DNA from: Vibrio sp. D404a
GTDB lineage: Bacteria; Pseudomonadota; Gammaproteobacteria; Enterobacterales; Vibrionaceae
NCBI RefSeq assembly: GCF_030248535.1
Contig: NZ_JAHGAJ010000028.1
Span: 51,797 to 115,796 of the forward strand
Direction: 5' to 3'
Length of the DNA: 64,000 bases
Shown: positions 28,070 to 36,442 of the stretch, one piece after another
How positions within the stretch are numbered: the first letter of the stretch is position 1
Layout: each line of letters opens with the position of its first letter
Translations under genes and position numbers: made by a program
The notes under the pieces: generated by a model
Told to the model about the DNA's origin: nothing
Databases searched by the model: none
What the model saw: the letters and a program-made list of their open reading frames with translations, nothing else

Positions 28070-28564
28070 ATGGAAATAAAAGTAAGACGCACAGAACCGA
28101 GTGATGCAAGAAGTGTTAAAGAGATCTTTGAGTGCCCAAACGCGTTTCGTGGCACCCTGCAACTCCCACACCCTTCGCTTGACCTCTGGGAGAAGCGTCT
28201 CACCCATGTTCCAGAGCATGTCTATTCTTACGTCGCGTTGTACCAAGGTGAAGTCATTGGAAACCTTGGCTTAGAGGTCTGTGTTAACCCGAGACGTCGA
28301 CACGTTGCCTCTTTAGGTATGGGTGTTAAGGATAACTATGCAGGTAAAGGTGTTGGTAGCGCGTTATTGCAAACTGCCGTCGATCTTTGTGATAACTGGA
28401 TTAACATTAAGCGCCTAGAATTGACGGTGTATACCGACAACGAACAAGCGATCAATCTGTATAAGAAGTTTGGATTTCAAATTGAAGGCGAGTCAGCGGC
28501 ATTTGCATTTCGTGATGGCGAATATGTTGCGGTCTATCATATGGCCAGAATTAAGACTAGCTAA
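28070..28564 (+). CDS. GNAT N-acetyltransferase (YhhY/AaaT-like)
   Basis: A 164-residue Gcn5-related acetyltransferase. The acetyl-CoA-binding motif GMGVKDNYAGKGVGSALL is complete, and the N-terminal part (AFRGTLQLPHPSLDLWEKRL) and the end (LYKKFGFQIEGE) closely resemble E. coli YhhY (AaaT), which acetylates some L-amino acids and may detoxify. The start is supported by AAGGAAATGAA just upstream. It is monocistronic, ending at a terminator shared with the convergent gene. Confidence 0.88.
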   Translation: MEIKVRRTEPSDARSVKEIFECPNAFRGTLQLPHPSLDLWEKRLTHVPEHVYSYVALYQGEVIGNLGLEVCVNPRRRHVASLGMGVKDNYAGKGVGSALLQTAVDLCDNWINIKRLELTVYTDNEQAINLYKKFGFQIEGESAAFAFRDGEYVAVYHMARIKTS

Positions 28565-28620
28565 AGTAAATATTCTACTTTATTGATGATCAACTTAAAC
28601 GAATGCAGTTAGTCCGCGAT

Positions 28621-28661
28621 AAAAAAAGCGCCTCAGATTAGAAACCTGAGGCGCTTTTATT
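28621..28661. terminator. Bidirectional terminator between GNAT and MazG-like genes
   Basis: AAAAGCGCCTCAG / CTGAGGCGCTTTT has a 9-nt loop and A and T tracts on the two sides, so it works for both converging genes. Confidence 0.88.
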
Positions 28662-28703
28662 TTTGTTCTTACAAGTGGCTTAAGCTAATAATCTAACAAG
28701 TAA

Positions 28704-29291
28704 TTAAGCCGTTAGTGGCGCAAGATCTGCTGGGCGGTAGTAAACCGACTTAAGAACCTTACCTTGGCGAATGGTTTTCTCTTCTGAGACGAAGTCTTCA
28801 GCACATTTTGCAATGATGTAGTCACCTTTTTGAACAGCCATCAATTTGATGTTCTGCTCTGCGTAGAACGCTTCTGTTTCCGCATACTCTTTCTCGTTGC
28901 GGCACACCTTGCTCATGTTGCTAGAGTGTACTTCGTCCCAGCATGGTAGGAACTCAATTGCGCGGTTCTTAGCAACGTTTAATAGAAGATCAATTAGGTA
29001 GCTGATCGCTAGGTTGTCTTCAACTTTGTCTTGGCCCATGTGGACTAAACGACCCATTAATACATAGACGCTGTCTACGATTGCATCGGCTTGTTCTGTT
29101 TTTGAATCTGATTCAGCAAGTTCAGTCAGCTCTTCGATAGCCAGAGAAGTGTGTAGAGTGTCGCCTTTGTCGTCCATTGTTCCTGGTGCAGCAACAGGAA
29201 GGTCGAAGGTGCTACGGAACTCTTTAATATCGCGGTAAAGGTGATCGAAGATGGTTTGGTTTAGTTGAGAAAGGGTCATATTCCTATCCAT
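28704..29291 (-). CDS. MazG-like nucleotide pyrophosphohydrolase-fold protein
   Basis: A 195-residue protein whose central part, IEELTELAESDSKTEQADAI and following VDSVYVLMG, fits the EExxE...ExxD metal-binding pattern of the all-alpha NTP pyrophosphohydrolase (MazG/PRA-PH/dUTPase) superfamily. Such enzymes split nucleoside triphosphates to NMP and pyrophosphate for house-cleaning. The substrate is unknown. A second in-frame ATG (29279) lies four codons in, close behind an AGGA; either start is possible. Single gene. Confidence 0.75.
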   Translation of the reverse strand: MDRNMTLSQLNQTIFDHLYRDIKEFRSTFDLPVAAPGTMDDKGDTLHTSLAIEELTELAESDSKTEQADAIVDSVYVLMGRLVHMGQDKVEDNLAISYLIDLLLNVAKNRAIEFLPCWDEVHSSNMSKVCRNEKEYAETEAFYAEQNIKLMAVQKGDYIIAKCAEDFVSEEKTIRQGKVLKSVYYRPADLAPLTA

Positions 29292-29455
29292 TTGTATTTG
29301 GTAGGGAGGTATTTTAGCAAAGCTGAGGGTGTGGCGCTATTCGTAACACAGAGAGCCTAACTTATATTCTTCGTATCAATGTCTCTGAATGCTATAAAAG
29401 TATTTGTATATTATTAGCTTTTGTCTTTTACTCATCCATATGAGGAATGGCTAAG

Positions 29456-30568
29456 ATGAGGCCATCTACTGGAGTAGAGAATCGATTTATGAATAGAGCC
29501 AGCGAAAGCGAAATTGTTATTCGACGCTTGTATCAAATCACCAATGACTACAAAAAGGGATTTGAAGAGCAGATCGTACAGCTTTTACAGATGGGCTTAC
29601 AACGTTTTGAATTAGACATTGGCATCCTTTCTAAAGTCGAGGGAGATAAATACACAGTACAACACTGTGTAACTCCAGAAGGGGTACCACTTTCGCAAGG
29701 TGATTCGTTCGATTATCACGCCACATATTGTGAGATCACTTGTCGCGCCAGTGGCCCTATCTCTATAGAGCATTGCGGGACGCACGATGTCTATGCGACC
29801 CATCCCGCTTATCAAGCCTTTGGCTTGGAGTCTTATATTGGCATTCCTATTTATGTTGATAATGAAATCTACGGCACGTTAAATTTCTCTAGCCCAAAGC
29901 CTTATTATCGAAAGTTCAAAGAGATGGATATCGATGTCATGAAGCTGATGGCGTCTTGGATTGAAGTCGAGTTGGTGCGACGTGCTCAAGAACAACGCCT
30001 GCAGCAGCTAAATGAGAAGCTTGAATATCAGGCGCTTTACGATCCATTGACAGGATTGCCTAATCGTCGCTGCCTGTTTAAAAAACTCAATGCTGAAGTC
30101 GAGAAGCTAAGAGCCGGTGAGGGTATCGGCAGTATTGCTGTGATCGATATCGACCACTTTAAAAAAGTGAACGATAACTACGGACACCAAATCGGTGATG
30201 ATGTACTAAAGAAAATCGCCAATGTGCTCAAACAGAATACCGATGAGAGTGGGATTTCGGCTCGTTTTGGTGGAGAAGAATTTATTGTCTGTTACCCACA
30301 AGTCACCCCAGAATATGCAGAACACCGCCTGACAGAATTACTGAGAGCGGTAAAAAACATCACTTTGGACAGGGAGCCTGTGACTATCTCCGCAGGCGTT
30401 TGCCATTTCAAACTGGCGACTGAAGGGAATCAACTCAATCGGATGTCGACGTTAGACAACTTGATTAAGGTTGCAGATGAATGTCTCTATATCGCAAAAG
30501 AAAATGGGCGAGACCAATTCGTATCTCGCCCATTCGTCATGCCTTCACAGAAAGCGTGTGTTAGCTAG
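29456..30568 (+). CDS. GAF-domain diguanylate cyclase
   Basis: About 370 residues: an N-terminal GAF-type sensory domain (about 30-170, with HATYCEITCRASGPISIEH and SYIGIPIYVDNEIYGTLNF), a short linker helix, then a GGDEF domain. The active motif is RFGGEEF, and the metal-binding DIDHFKKVND is intact, so it should make c-di-GMP. The RxxD inhibitory site upstream of GGEEF is absent. There is no membrane segment, so it acts in the cytoplasm. An ATG at 29447 directly abuts the GAGGA ribosome site; the ATG nine bases later has proper spacing and is preferred. The 3' end overlaps the convergent DUF1415 gene by 8 bp. Confidence 0.92.
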   Translation: MRPSTGVENRFMNRASESEIVIRRLYQITNDYKKGFEEQIVQLLQMGLQRFELDIGILSKVEGDKYTVQHCVTPEGVPLSQGDSFDYHATYCEITCRASGPISIEHCGTHDVYATHPAYQAFGLESYIGIPIYVDNEIYGTLNFSSPKPYYRKFKEMDIDVMKLMASWIEVELVRRAQEQRLQQLNEKLEYQALYDPLTGLPNRRCLFKKLNAEVEKLRAGEGIGSIAVIDIDHFKKVNDNYGHQIGDDVLKKIANVLKQNTDESGISARFGGEEFIVCYPQVTPEYAEHRLTELLRAVKNITLDREPVTISAGVCHFKLATEGNQLNRMSTLDNLIKVADECLYIAKENGRDQFVSRPFVMPSQKACVS

Positions 30569-31133
30569 CACCAAATAGATAAGGGAACAGTTTACGTCGC
30601 TCTTCTGGCGTCAATGATTCTACGCGTGCGATATTCGTATCTGGGATCGCCTCAGGGTTTGGATAGTGTTTCAGCACTTTTTCCATGCTCTCTTCACGAA
30701 TCAGGTGGTAGACCGGGTAAGGCGATCGGTTTGTTAGGTTCTCATCGTCTTCTGGGTCTGCACCACCAAAGCAGTAATCAGGGTGGAACGTCGCAACTTG
30801 GTAGATCCCTTCCCAATCTTGCTGTTTTATCAGCGCTTCAATCCAATCGATAAACATATTGTAATCAAAGAAGTCTTGCAGCATGTTTGGGACGACAACC
30901 AGCGTGGTCTCTAACTCTTCTGGCGCTGTGTTATCCAGCTCGACAAAGTGCGTCATGATATCTTCTAACAACGTCTCTTCGGTTGTCGCTTCGCTGACGA
31001 AGATCTTAATCTGTTTGTTGCGTTGAGGTTTTGCTGCAAATGGGCAGAGATTGAGTCCAATTACAACATCATTGAGCCACTGCTGAACTTGGTCATGAAT
31101 GACCTGCAGATCGGTTGAAGGTGGGTTTGACAT
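30561..31133 (-). CDS. DUF1415 family protein
   Basis: A 190-residue cytosolic protein matching the DUF1415 pattern: WLNDVVIGLNLCPFA at the N-terminus, a central TLVVVPNMLQDFFDYNMFID, and the C-terminal FHPDYCFGGADPEDDENLTNRSPYP (read in parts) and YPVYHLIREESM. The family has conserved Cys, His and acidic residues but no established function. The frame extends 12 codons upstream, but ATG 31133 has a GGAGC ribosome site and the normal N-terminus. It converges with and overlaps the GGDEF gene by 8 bp. Confidence 0.85.
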   Translation of the reverse strand: MSNPPSTDLQVIHDQVQQWLNDVVIGLNLCPFAAKPQRNKQIKIFVSEATTEETLLEDIMTHFVELDNTAPEELETTLVVVPNMLQDFFDYNMFIDWIEALIKQQDWEGIYQVATFHPDYCFGGADPEDDENLTNRSPYPVYHLIREESMEKVLKHYPNPEAIPDTNIARVESLTPEERRKLFPYLFGAS

Positions 31134-31260
31134 GACTTGCTCCGAATAATTTTTTGCGTAGCATAACAAAAACGCCCGTAATCAAAACCCTAATTTATCC
31201 TTCTGTTAGTTCTCTCGCGAACAAATAGCTCTTTAGCGAACAAACTCCTTTGTTTGGAGG

Positions 31261-32466
31261 CTAGATTTGAGCCTGAGTCATCGCTGGTTTGGCTTCGCGG
31301 TGGTGATGTAGTTGATATAGCCAGATAAAAATCAAACCGTAAAGCAGCGAACCGCCTAACATTACACCGTTCCAACCAAAATGTTGCCAACAGTACAGCA
31401 GTAAGAAACCACCCAAACTTCCACCTATGTAGTAATGCACTAAATAGAGAGCAGTCGCGGTGGCTTTCGCTTTGGTCGCTTTCTGACTCACCCATGCATA
31501 CGCAAGTGTATGGGCGAAAAAAGCCCCAAAGCTAATTAACAACAGCCCAGCGATCATAAAAGGGATCTGCTCGACGGCGGAAATGAGCATGCCCAATAAA
31601 CTGATGCAAGTACCCAGAGCAATACCGGCTAACGGGTCGAATCGTTGTGTCCAACGGCTGGAAAACTTCGAACTGATGGTCCCAGCTAGATAACAGAGAA
31701 AGATCAAGGATGCTAAACTAACGGCGAGAGAGTGGGGCTCCGCCACCAAACGGAAGCCCATAACCGAATATAAGTTAACGAACAACGCGAAGTTCGCACC
31801 ACCGATGAGCATGGCTGTCCACAATGTTGGGTTCTTAAGATGAGTCACTACGGCTCGATTATGGTGAAAGAAGAGTCCTTTTTGCGGTTTGAACCCATGT
31901 TGGTTAGGGAGCTTCCAAGCAATATATAGCGCACCGATAAAAGAGCTGACGACAAAGAAGATGACAGCGGCGCGCCAATCAAAATAATCGGTGATAAGCC
32001 CACCCACTACACGCCCAGAAATTCCCCCTAAGGAGTTAGCGGCAATGTATCCACCGATAGCGATGGCAAATGCCTTTGGGGTAAGTTCTTCAACCATATA
32101 GGCGACGGCAACCCCTGCAAATGCAGCGACAGCAACTCCCATAACAGCGCGAGCCGCGACCAACTGCCATAGAGTGGTTGTGTATACCATGGAAAGCCCG
32201 ACTAGAGGGATCAGAAATAGGCTAAGCAAAATAATCGGTTTACGACCAAAACTTTCAGATGCGATAGCCCAAGGTACTAAGCTAACAGATAAACCGAGCG
32301 TGGTGGCAGCAAACAACCAGTTCACCTGGGTTTCACTTACGGAGAAGACCTCGGCCATATGTGGAAGAATGGGCTGAAACACGTACAGATTGCAGAAAAT
32401 AATGAACGAGCCAATCGCCAAAGATCGTGTGATGTTCTTGTATTGCGGTGTACCAGCATCAAACAT
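31261..32466 (-). CDS. MFS transporter (YnfM-like)
   Basis: A 401-residue major facilitator superfamily protein with twelve predicted helices and the loop 2-3 motif ASESFGRKPIILLS. It looks like the YnfM/arabinose-efflux subgroup of drug or metabolite exporters. It is divergent from a LysR-type regulator across 108 bp, as ynfM is from ynfL in E. coli, which supports the subgroup and suggests LysR control. The substrate cannot be read from sequence. Confidence 0.88.
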   Translation of the reverse strand: MFDAGTPQYKNITRSLAIGSFIIFCNLYVFQPILPHMAEVFSVSETQVNWLFAATTLGLSVSLVPWAIASESFGRKPIILLSLFLIPLVGLSMVYTTTLWQLVAARAVMGVAVAAFAGVAVAYMVEELTPKAFAIAIGGYIAANSLGGISGRVVGGLITDYFDWRAAVIFFVVSSFIGALYIAWKLPNQHGFKPQKGLFFHHNRAVVTHLKNPTLWTAMLIGGANFALFVNLYSVMGFRLVAEPHSLAVSLASLIFLCYLAGTISSKFSSRWTQRFDPLAGIALGTCISLLGMLISAVEQIPFMIAGLLLISFGAFFAHTLAYAWVSQKATKAKATATALYLVHYYIGGSLGGFLLLYCWQHFGWNGVMLGGSLLYGLIFIWLYQLHHHREAKPAMTQAQI

Positions 32467-32574
32467 GAGCGTAACCTTGTTCTAAATATTTACCAACTTG
32501 TGAACAAGGTAGCAACTCAACCTTAATAAAAGAAATATATTAAAAATATCACCTCAATATATTTTGTATATCGC

Positions 32575-33447
32575 ATGCTTGAATCAAAATCTCTGCGTCA
32601 TTTCTTAGCGGTCGCTGACCATGGCAACTTTACCCAAGCGGCTCGCTCGCTCCATATTGCGCAACCGGCATTGAGTATTTCAATCAAGAAACTGGAACAA
32701 ATGCTTGAGCTAACTTTGTTTCGACGGGGAGAAAAGCAGGTCACGTTAACGGAAGAGGGCAAAGTGCTTTATGAGCATGCCAAGCGAATCGGTCAGCAGT
32801 TTGATGATGCACAGTTAGCGATGGATGAACTCAAGGGGTTGGAAAAGGGAGAGGTTCGGTTAGGCGCTCCGAGCATGATGGGCAGTTACTTCTTTCCAAG
32901 AGTCGTAATGGCATTCAAGAGCCGATTCCCTAATCTCAAAATTACACTAATAGATGCCGGTACAGCCTCCATTCGAGAGATGCTTCTCAATGGTGAGCTC
33001 GATATTGGCGTTATCAACCATGAAAATGTGCCTGATGACTTAGAAACTGACCATTTGTTGGCTTCGGAAATGATGGCTGTGGTCGGTAAAGATCACCCGT
33101 TGGCAACGCAGAGCAGTCTGACTTTTGAGCAGTTCTTTGAACAAGATTTGATAATGTTTAAGTCGGGCTACTTTCATCGAGATTTTATTGATCACGTCCG
33201 CAAACAATATGATCTTGATATGAGCATCGCGTTTGAAACAAACCTATTACCCATGATTCTCTCTATCGTAAAACAAGAGTTTGCAATCACCGCATTACTC
33301 AGCTTAGTCACAGAGTATGAGTCGGATGTCGTTGGTATCCCATTTAGCGAACCAGTGAAGTTAAACCTATCACTCGCGTGGCGCAAAGAAGGGTATTTAT
33401 CGAAGGCAGATCGAACGTTTATTGAGTTTATTAAGCAATACGTTTAG
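32575..33447 (+). CDS. LysR family transcriptional regulator
   Basis: A 290-residue LysR protein with a canonical N-terminal HTH (LRHFLAVADHGNFTQAARSL and the following IAQPALSISIKKLE) and a full effector-binding domain. It is divergent from the YnfM-like exporter and probably controls it from the short shared promoter region. The start ATG lies in an AT-rich stretch without a strong ribosome site. Confidence 0.9.
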   Translation: MLESKSLRHFLAVADHGNFTQAARSLHIAQPALSISIKKLEQMLELTLFRRGEKQVTLTEEGKVLYEHAKRIGQQFDDAQLAMDELKGLEKGEVRLGAPSMMGSYFFPRVVMAFKSRFPNLKITLIDAGTASIREMLLNGELDIGVINHENVPDDLETDHLLASEMMAVVGKDHPLATQSSLTFEQFFEQDLIMFKSGYFHRDFIDHVRKQYDLDMSIAFETNLLPMILSIVKQEFAITALLSLVTEYESDVVGIPFSEPVKLNLSLAWRKEGYLSKADRTFIEFIKQYV

Positions 33448-33551
33448 TTAAATGGGAGTGTCAATAATCAGACAGCTTAAGTTTTAAAATTCGGGATGTG
33501 GTGTTGTTTCACCTTATTAACTTAAATCTAATCGCAAAAACTGGGCAGAGT

Positions 33552-33581
33552 GTCACTAAAAATATCGATTTTTAATGTGAC
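33552..33581. repeat. Inverted repeat
   Basis: GTCAC-TAAAAAT-ATCG-ATTTTTA-AT-GTGAC is a 30-bp near-perfect inverted repeat about 105 bp after the LysR stop codon. It could be an operator or the hairpin of the LysR transcript; no strong T tract follows. Confidence 0.45.
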
Positions 33582-33628
33582 TTTGCTCGCTTTATCTATT
33601 GTATTTATGCAACAAAATGTAAAGCGCG

Positions 33629-33656
33629 TTTACTTTAAGTATGGGGTACGTATAAT
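33629..33656 (+). promoter_or_regulatory. Sigma70-type promoter of the 41-aa zinc-ribbon gene
   Basis: TTTACT (33629-33634) and TATAAT (33651-33656) are separated by 16 bp. The predicted start of transcription lies about 25 nt before the ATG of the small gene. Confidence 0.6.
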
Positions 33657-33688
33657 CAAATTATTGACGGTATGGTATTCTGAGTTTT

Positions 33689-33814
33689 ATGAAATGTAAA
33701 TGTAAAGAACAACAAGTTGTAAGAGTGCACAGAACTTTTTTTGATAAGGTTTTGGGGATCAAAGCGAAATACAAGTGCGTTAAATGTAACGCCGTTTTTA
33801 AAATCAAAGGCTAA
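33689..33814 (+). CDS. 41-residue zinc-ribbon microprotein
   Basis: The product starts MKCKCKEQQ and carries two cysteine pairs, C3/C5 and C30/C33, separated by a basic segment (HRTFFDK...KAKYK). This is a plausible small zinc ribbon. Supporting context: a perfect TATAAT promoter upstream and a strong hairpin about 60 nt downstream. It resembles short zinc-ribbon proteins that are often unannotated. The function is unknown; nucleic acid binding is a reasonable guess from the basic charge. Confidence 0.65.
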   Translation: MKCKCKEQQVVRVHRTFFDKVLGIKAKYKCVKCNAVFKIKG

Positions 33815-33874
33815 TTCAACTCTGAGACTTTCTAATTTTTGTGTTACTTGCACAACAAAGCCCGCATTTCGCGT

Positions 33875-33904
33875 AATGCCAGTCAGTTAAGCTGACTGGC
33901 ATTT
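33875..33904. terminator. Hairpin downstream of the 41-aa gene
   Basis: AATGCCAGTCAG-TTAAG-CTGACTGGCATT is a 12-bp perfect stem followed by TTCC. It is strong but has a poor T tract. Confidence 0.65.
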
Positions 33905-33943
33905 CCTCCCTGTCTCATTTCATATGCACTTTTCACCCACACT

Positions 33944-33977
33944 TGTAATCAGTTACAAATGACTGTAATCTGTTTCA
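33944..33977. promoter_or_regulatory. Two tandem copies of a TGTRATCAGTTACA-like operator
   Basis: TGTAATCAGTTACA (33944-33957) is an inverted repeat TGTAA-N4-TTACA. A 12/14 match, TGTAATCTGTTTCA, starts exactly 20 bp later (33964-33977), placing the two on the same DNA face. They lie about 120-150 bp before the lipoprotein start. A third copy is at 35863-35876, in front of the glutaredoxin genes. The binding protein is unknown. Confidence 0.5.
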
Positions 33978-34093
33978 GTACGCATGACTGTAAATGGTGG
34001 GCGTTGGGAATATGAAGCATGGAGTTGCTAGAATTAAACTATCTAATAAAGAAAGCACCTAGCTGTTTTCTTGTTAGGGAAAAGACGTTAATT

Positions 34094-35398
34094 ATGAAAA
34101 GTAATCTAATAACCTTGTTTCTTGTATCCTCCTCTCTGGCGGGCTGTGGTGGTTCTGGTAGTTCCTCTTCAGAACCTGCCCCTTCTGCTGTCGCAGTAAC
34201 CCACATGAGTACACCTGAAGCTGGTATGCAATCGATGCAAACAATTGATAGCAAGTTGGTATATCGTGGTGATAACGCTCAAAAAAACATTTCGTTCACT
34301 GGTGATAACTTTCAAACAGTACTCTCACCTGATGTTACGGAAATGGTAGACATCAACACTAAGTATGCAGTAATCATGGTTAACAAAATTACTGTTCGTG
34401 CTTATGGTAAGAAAGTAACACTTGGCGAAGCAACGTTAATCCAAAATAAAGAAACTGGTGAACTAACACCAATTTACTTGGATGGCGAGCCGTACTATGA
34501 GAAGAACCAGCCGACTAAAGAACAATTTCGTTCATCGGTTGAATACACATCTTCGTATAACAGCATTGAGAGTATGATCTTTGAGGTATCAACCCTAATT
34601 GATGAAGAAGCACGCCTAGGAATGATGATTGACCACGTGACTGTATACAATGAAGATGCACAAATATTTGAATTGAAACCAGTAACAGAGCACCTTCCTG
34701 AAGAATCGGGTCGAGTTGTTGGGACATTATCAAATGGTGACATCATCGTTAGTTACTCTGACGCACTTGGTGGTCATAGTAGTTGGATTCGTGATGGTGT
34801 TGAACATAAATTTAACGTTGAACAACAACACAGCATCTCAATTTACGAAGACTCCGTTGTTCTAACGGATACAACTTCTAACGTAAACTCTAATCTTTTC
34901 ATTGAACTTGAATTGATTGATGGTGAGGTTGTTCAAGGTAATGTAATAAACAAACTCATTCCTCATAATTATTATTTCGATGGCTCGTTGATCCGTAACG
35001 GCTATGAAATGCGTGGTTCATGTGAAGTTTACCGCCACACATTAGGTTCAATTGATGAAGTGGAGTTTCCTTATGAACTTTCGGAACATGCTGCAATTGT
35101 TCTTGGTGGGCAAAAAGCAATCTTTTGTTCAGATGGTAAAACAGTAATCAAGTTTGATACTGAAATTGAACAGTTCACTAAACACGAATACACCAACCAA
35201 GATAATTGGTTTGAAGCATTCGAACGTTCACAAATTGTTTCTGATAATGAAATCATGTTTGAAGTAATCGATTATGATAGCCACAATCACGATATGATTG
35301 ATGAATACTATTACAATTTCGAAACAAACGAAGAAACAACGAAGCGTGTAAATCAAAAATCAGTCGCTCGATTACAGCGCATGAAAATTGATCTTTAA
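34094..35398 (+). CDS. Lipoprotein of unknown function
   Basis: A 434-residue protein with a bacterial lipoprotein signal: short hydrophobic stretch and lipobox SLAGC (Cys18), then a Gly/Ser linker. The rest is rich in beta-strand-like and acidic segments (PEESGRVVGTLSNGDIIVSY) and may form a beta-propeller-like structure, but no family is recognised. Codon use (many TTA, AAT, ATT) is AT-richer than the neighbours, suggesting acquired DNA. The frame is open 25 codons further upstream, but only the ATG at 34094 gives the lipoprotein signal. Tandem operator-like repeats lie upstream. Confidence 0.8.
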   Translation: MKSNLITLFLVSSSLAGCGGSGSSSSEPAPSAVAVTHMSTPEAGMQSMQTIDSKLVYRGDNAQKNISFTGDNFQTVLSPDVTEMVDINTKYAVIMVNKITVRAYGKKVTLGEATLIQNKETGELTPIYLDGEPYYEKNQPTKEQFRSSVEYTSSYNSIESMIFEVSTLIDEEARLGMMIDHVTVYNEDAQIFELKPVTEHLPEESGRVVGTLSNGDIIVSYSDALGGHSSWIRDGVEHKFNVEQQHSISIYEDSVVLTDTTSNVNSNLFIELELIDGEVVQGNVINKLIPHNYYFDGSLIRNGYEMRGSCEVYRHTLGSIDEVEFPYELSEHAAIVLGGQKAIFCSDGKTVIKFDTEIEQFTKHEYTNQDNWFEAFERSQIVSDNEIMFEVIDYDSHNHDMIDEYYYNFETNEETTKRVNQKSVARLQRMKIDL

Positions 35399-35440
35399 TT
35401 TAGTTTCAGGCTTGGTTTTTTCATTATATAAAGGGGCTGT

Positions 35441-35671
35441 TTAGCCTCCTTTATATAATTTTTCAAAATTCTTTGGGTTCCAACCGATCATTATCTGGTC
35501 ACCGATTTTTAGTACTGGTAGTGATCTAGCACCAATAGCGTCTAGTTCTTTTCTCCCTCTTTGCATTTTTGCATTTGTCATCCTGTACTTGTAGGCTTTC
35601 TCATCAAGGTAGCGTTGAGCATCTTTGCAATGAGGGCATTTGTCTTTTACATATAATACTAGTCGTTTCAT
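35441..35671 (-). CDS. Glutaredoxin-like protein
   Basis: A 76-residue thioredoxin-fold protein with a CPHC active site (residues 13-16) and the cis-Pro region (RSLPVLKIGD), close to small glutaredoxins/NrdH-type redoxins. It would reduce disulfides with glutathione or a thioredoxin reductase. The start has GGGGAA upstream. It lies 12 bp after a truncated paralogue reading in the same direction. Its codon use is AT-rich like the adjacent lipoprotein gene. Confidence 0.82.
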   Translation of the reverse strand: MKRLVLYVKDKCPHCKDAQRYLDEKAYKYRMTNAKMQRGRKELDAIGARSLPVLKIGDQIMIGWNPKNFEKLYKGG

Positions 35672-35683
35672 TTTATTCCCCCG

Positions 35684-35803
35684 TTACGAGATGTGTGCTT
35701 TCGCGTTCGTCAGTCGGTAGGTGATCTTCTTTGAGTCTAGGTAGCGTTGAGCATCTTTACAGTGTGGGCATTTATCCGCTACGTACAGTACAACACGTTT
35801 CAT
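35684..35803 (-). pseudogene. Truncated glutaredoxin copy (39 codons)
   Basis: The ORF starts MKRVVLYVADKCPHC and matches the first 35 residues of the full-length neighbour almost residue for residue (KDAQRYLD, then YR.TNAK), then stops after 39 codons (TAA at 35686-35684). It retains the CPHC motif but lacks the cis-Pro and second half of the fold, so it should not be a working redoxin. DNA identity to the neighbour is highest over 35738-35773 versus 35606-35641. It has its own start and an operator-like repeat upstream. It is best explained as a partial duplication or the stump of the original gene. Confidence 0.75.
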
Positions 35804-35862
35804 TTTGCTTCTCTCTTGATGGATCTGAGCAAAGTGTAGCGAATCTAGGGTGATTAGAAAAG

Positions 35863-35876
35863 TGTGATCAGTTACA
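35863..35876. promoter_or_regulatory. Third copy of the TGTRATCAGTTACA operator-like motif
   Basis: TGTGATCAGTTACA, within the longer inverted repeat AGTGT-N8-ACACT (35861-35878), lies 60 bp before the start of the truncated glutaredoxin copy and 65 bp before ygjP. It matches the motif upstream of the lipoprotein gene at 13 of 14 positions. Confidence 0.5.
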
Positions 35877-35940
35877 CTATGCGGCTCAATTTTCGACGTC
35901 GCAACGAATTGCTGTGACGCAACCTGTACGGTCTTTCAGC

Positions 35941-36438
35941 ATGCATCCTTCATTACGCTATATTCAAGGCTATCCTAAACACATTATCGATCCTGTTACT
36001 CAGCTTGTTGAGTCAGGTAAATTGGTGCCATGGTTTGAATCTCGCTATCCAAAGAATCACGAAATAAAGAGCGAGAAAGCCCTGTTTGATTATGCGATCG
36101 CGATTAAAAATCGCTATATGAAGAAAACACCACCCATCAGTAAAGTGATTTATGATGGCAAGATTCACCTAATCAACAATGCATTAGGTTTGCACTCTTA
36201 TGTCGCCAAGAACCACGGTGGTAAGATCAAATCGAAGAACGAGATTCGTATCGCCAGTGTGTTTCGTAATGCCCCAGAACCTTTGTTGAGAATGTTGGTG
36301 GTACATGAACTTGCGCACATCAAAGAGAAAGACCACGACAAAGCCTTTTACCAACTATGCTGTCACATGGAACCGGAATATCATCAATTAGAGTTAGATG
36401 CCCGTTTGTTCATGATTTATCTAGACTTAAAGAAGTAG
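35941..36438 (+). CDS. ygjP: YgjP-type metal-dependent hydrolase
   Basis: A 165-residue protein of the YgjP/DUF45 family with an HExxH zinc motif (VVHELAHIKEKDHDKAFYQL) and the conserved CCHMEPEYHQLELDARL C-terminal block. E. coli YgjP is reported as a UTP pyrophosphatase, although the motif is peptidase-like. A GTG nine codons upstream (35914) is in frame, but the ATG at 35941 gives a family-like N-terminus (LRYIQGYP). rlmF begins 4 bp after its stop codon, so the two are probably one operon. Confidence 0.88.
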   Translation: MHPSLRYIQGYPKHIIDPVTQLVESGKLVPWFESRYPKNHEIKSEKALFDYAIAIKNRYMKKTPPISKVIYDGKIHLINNALGLHSYVAKNHGGKIKSKNEIRIASVFRNAPEPLLRMLVVHELAHIKEKDHDKAFYQLCCHMEPEYHQLELDARLFMIYLDLKK

Positions 36439-36442
36439 CCTA

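Noticed and set aside
33448..36438. Genomic island bounded by attachment repeats
   Set aside because: Base composition and the glutaredoxin duplication hint at transfer, but I found no integrase, transposase or flanking direct repeats, so only a possible acquired patch is reported.
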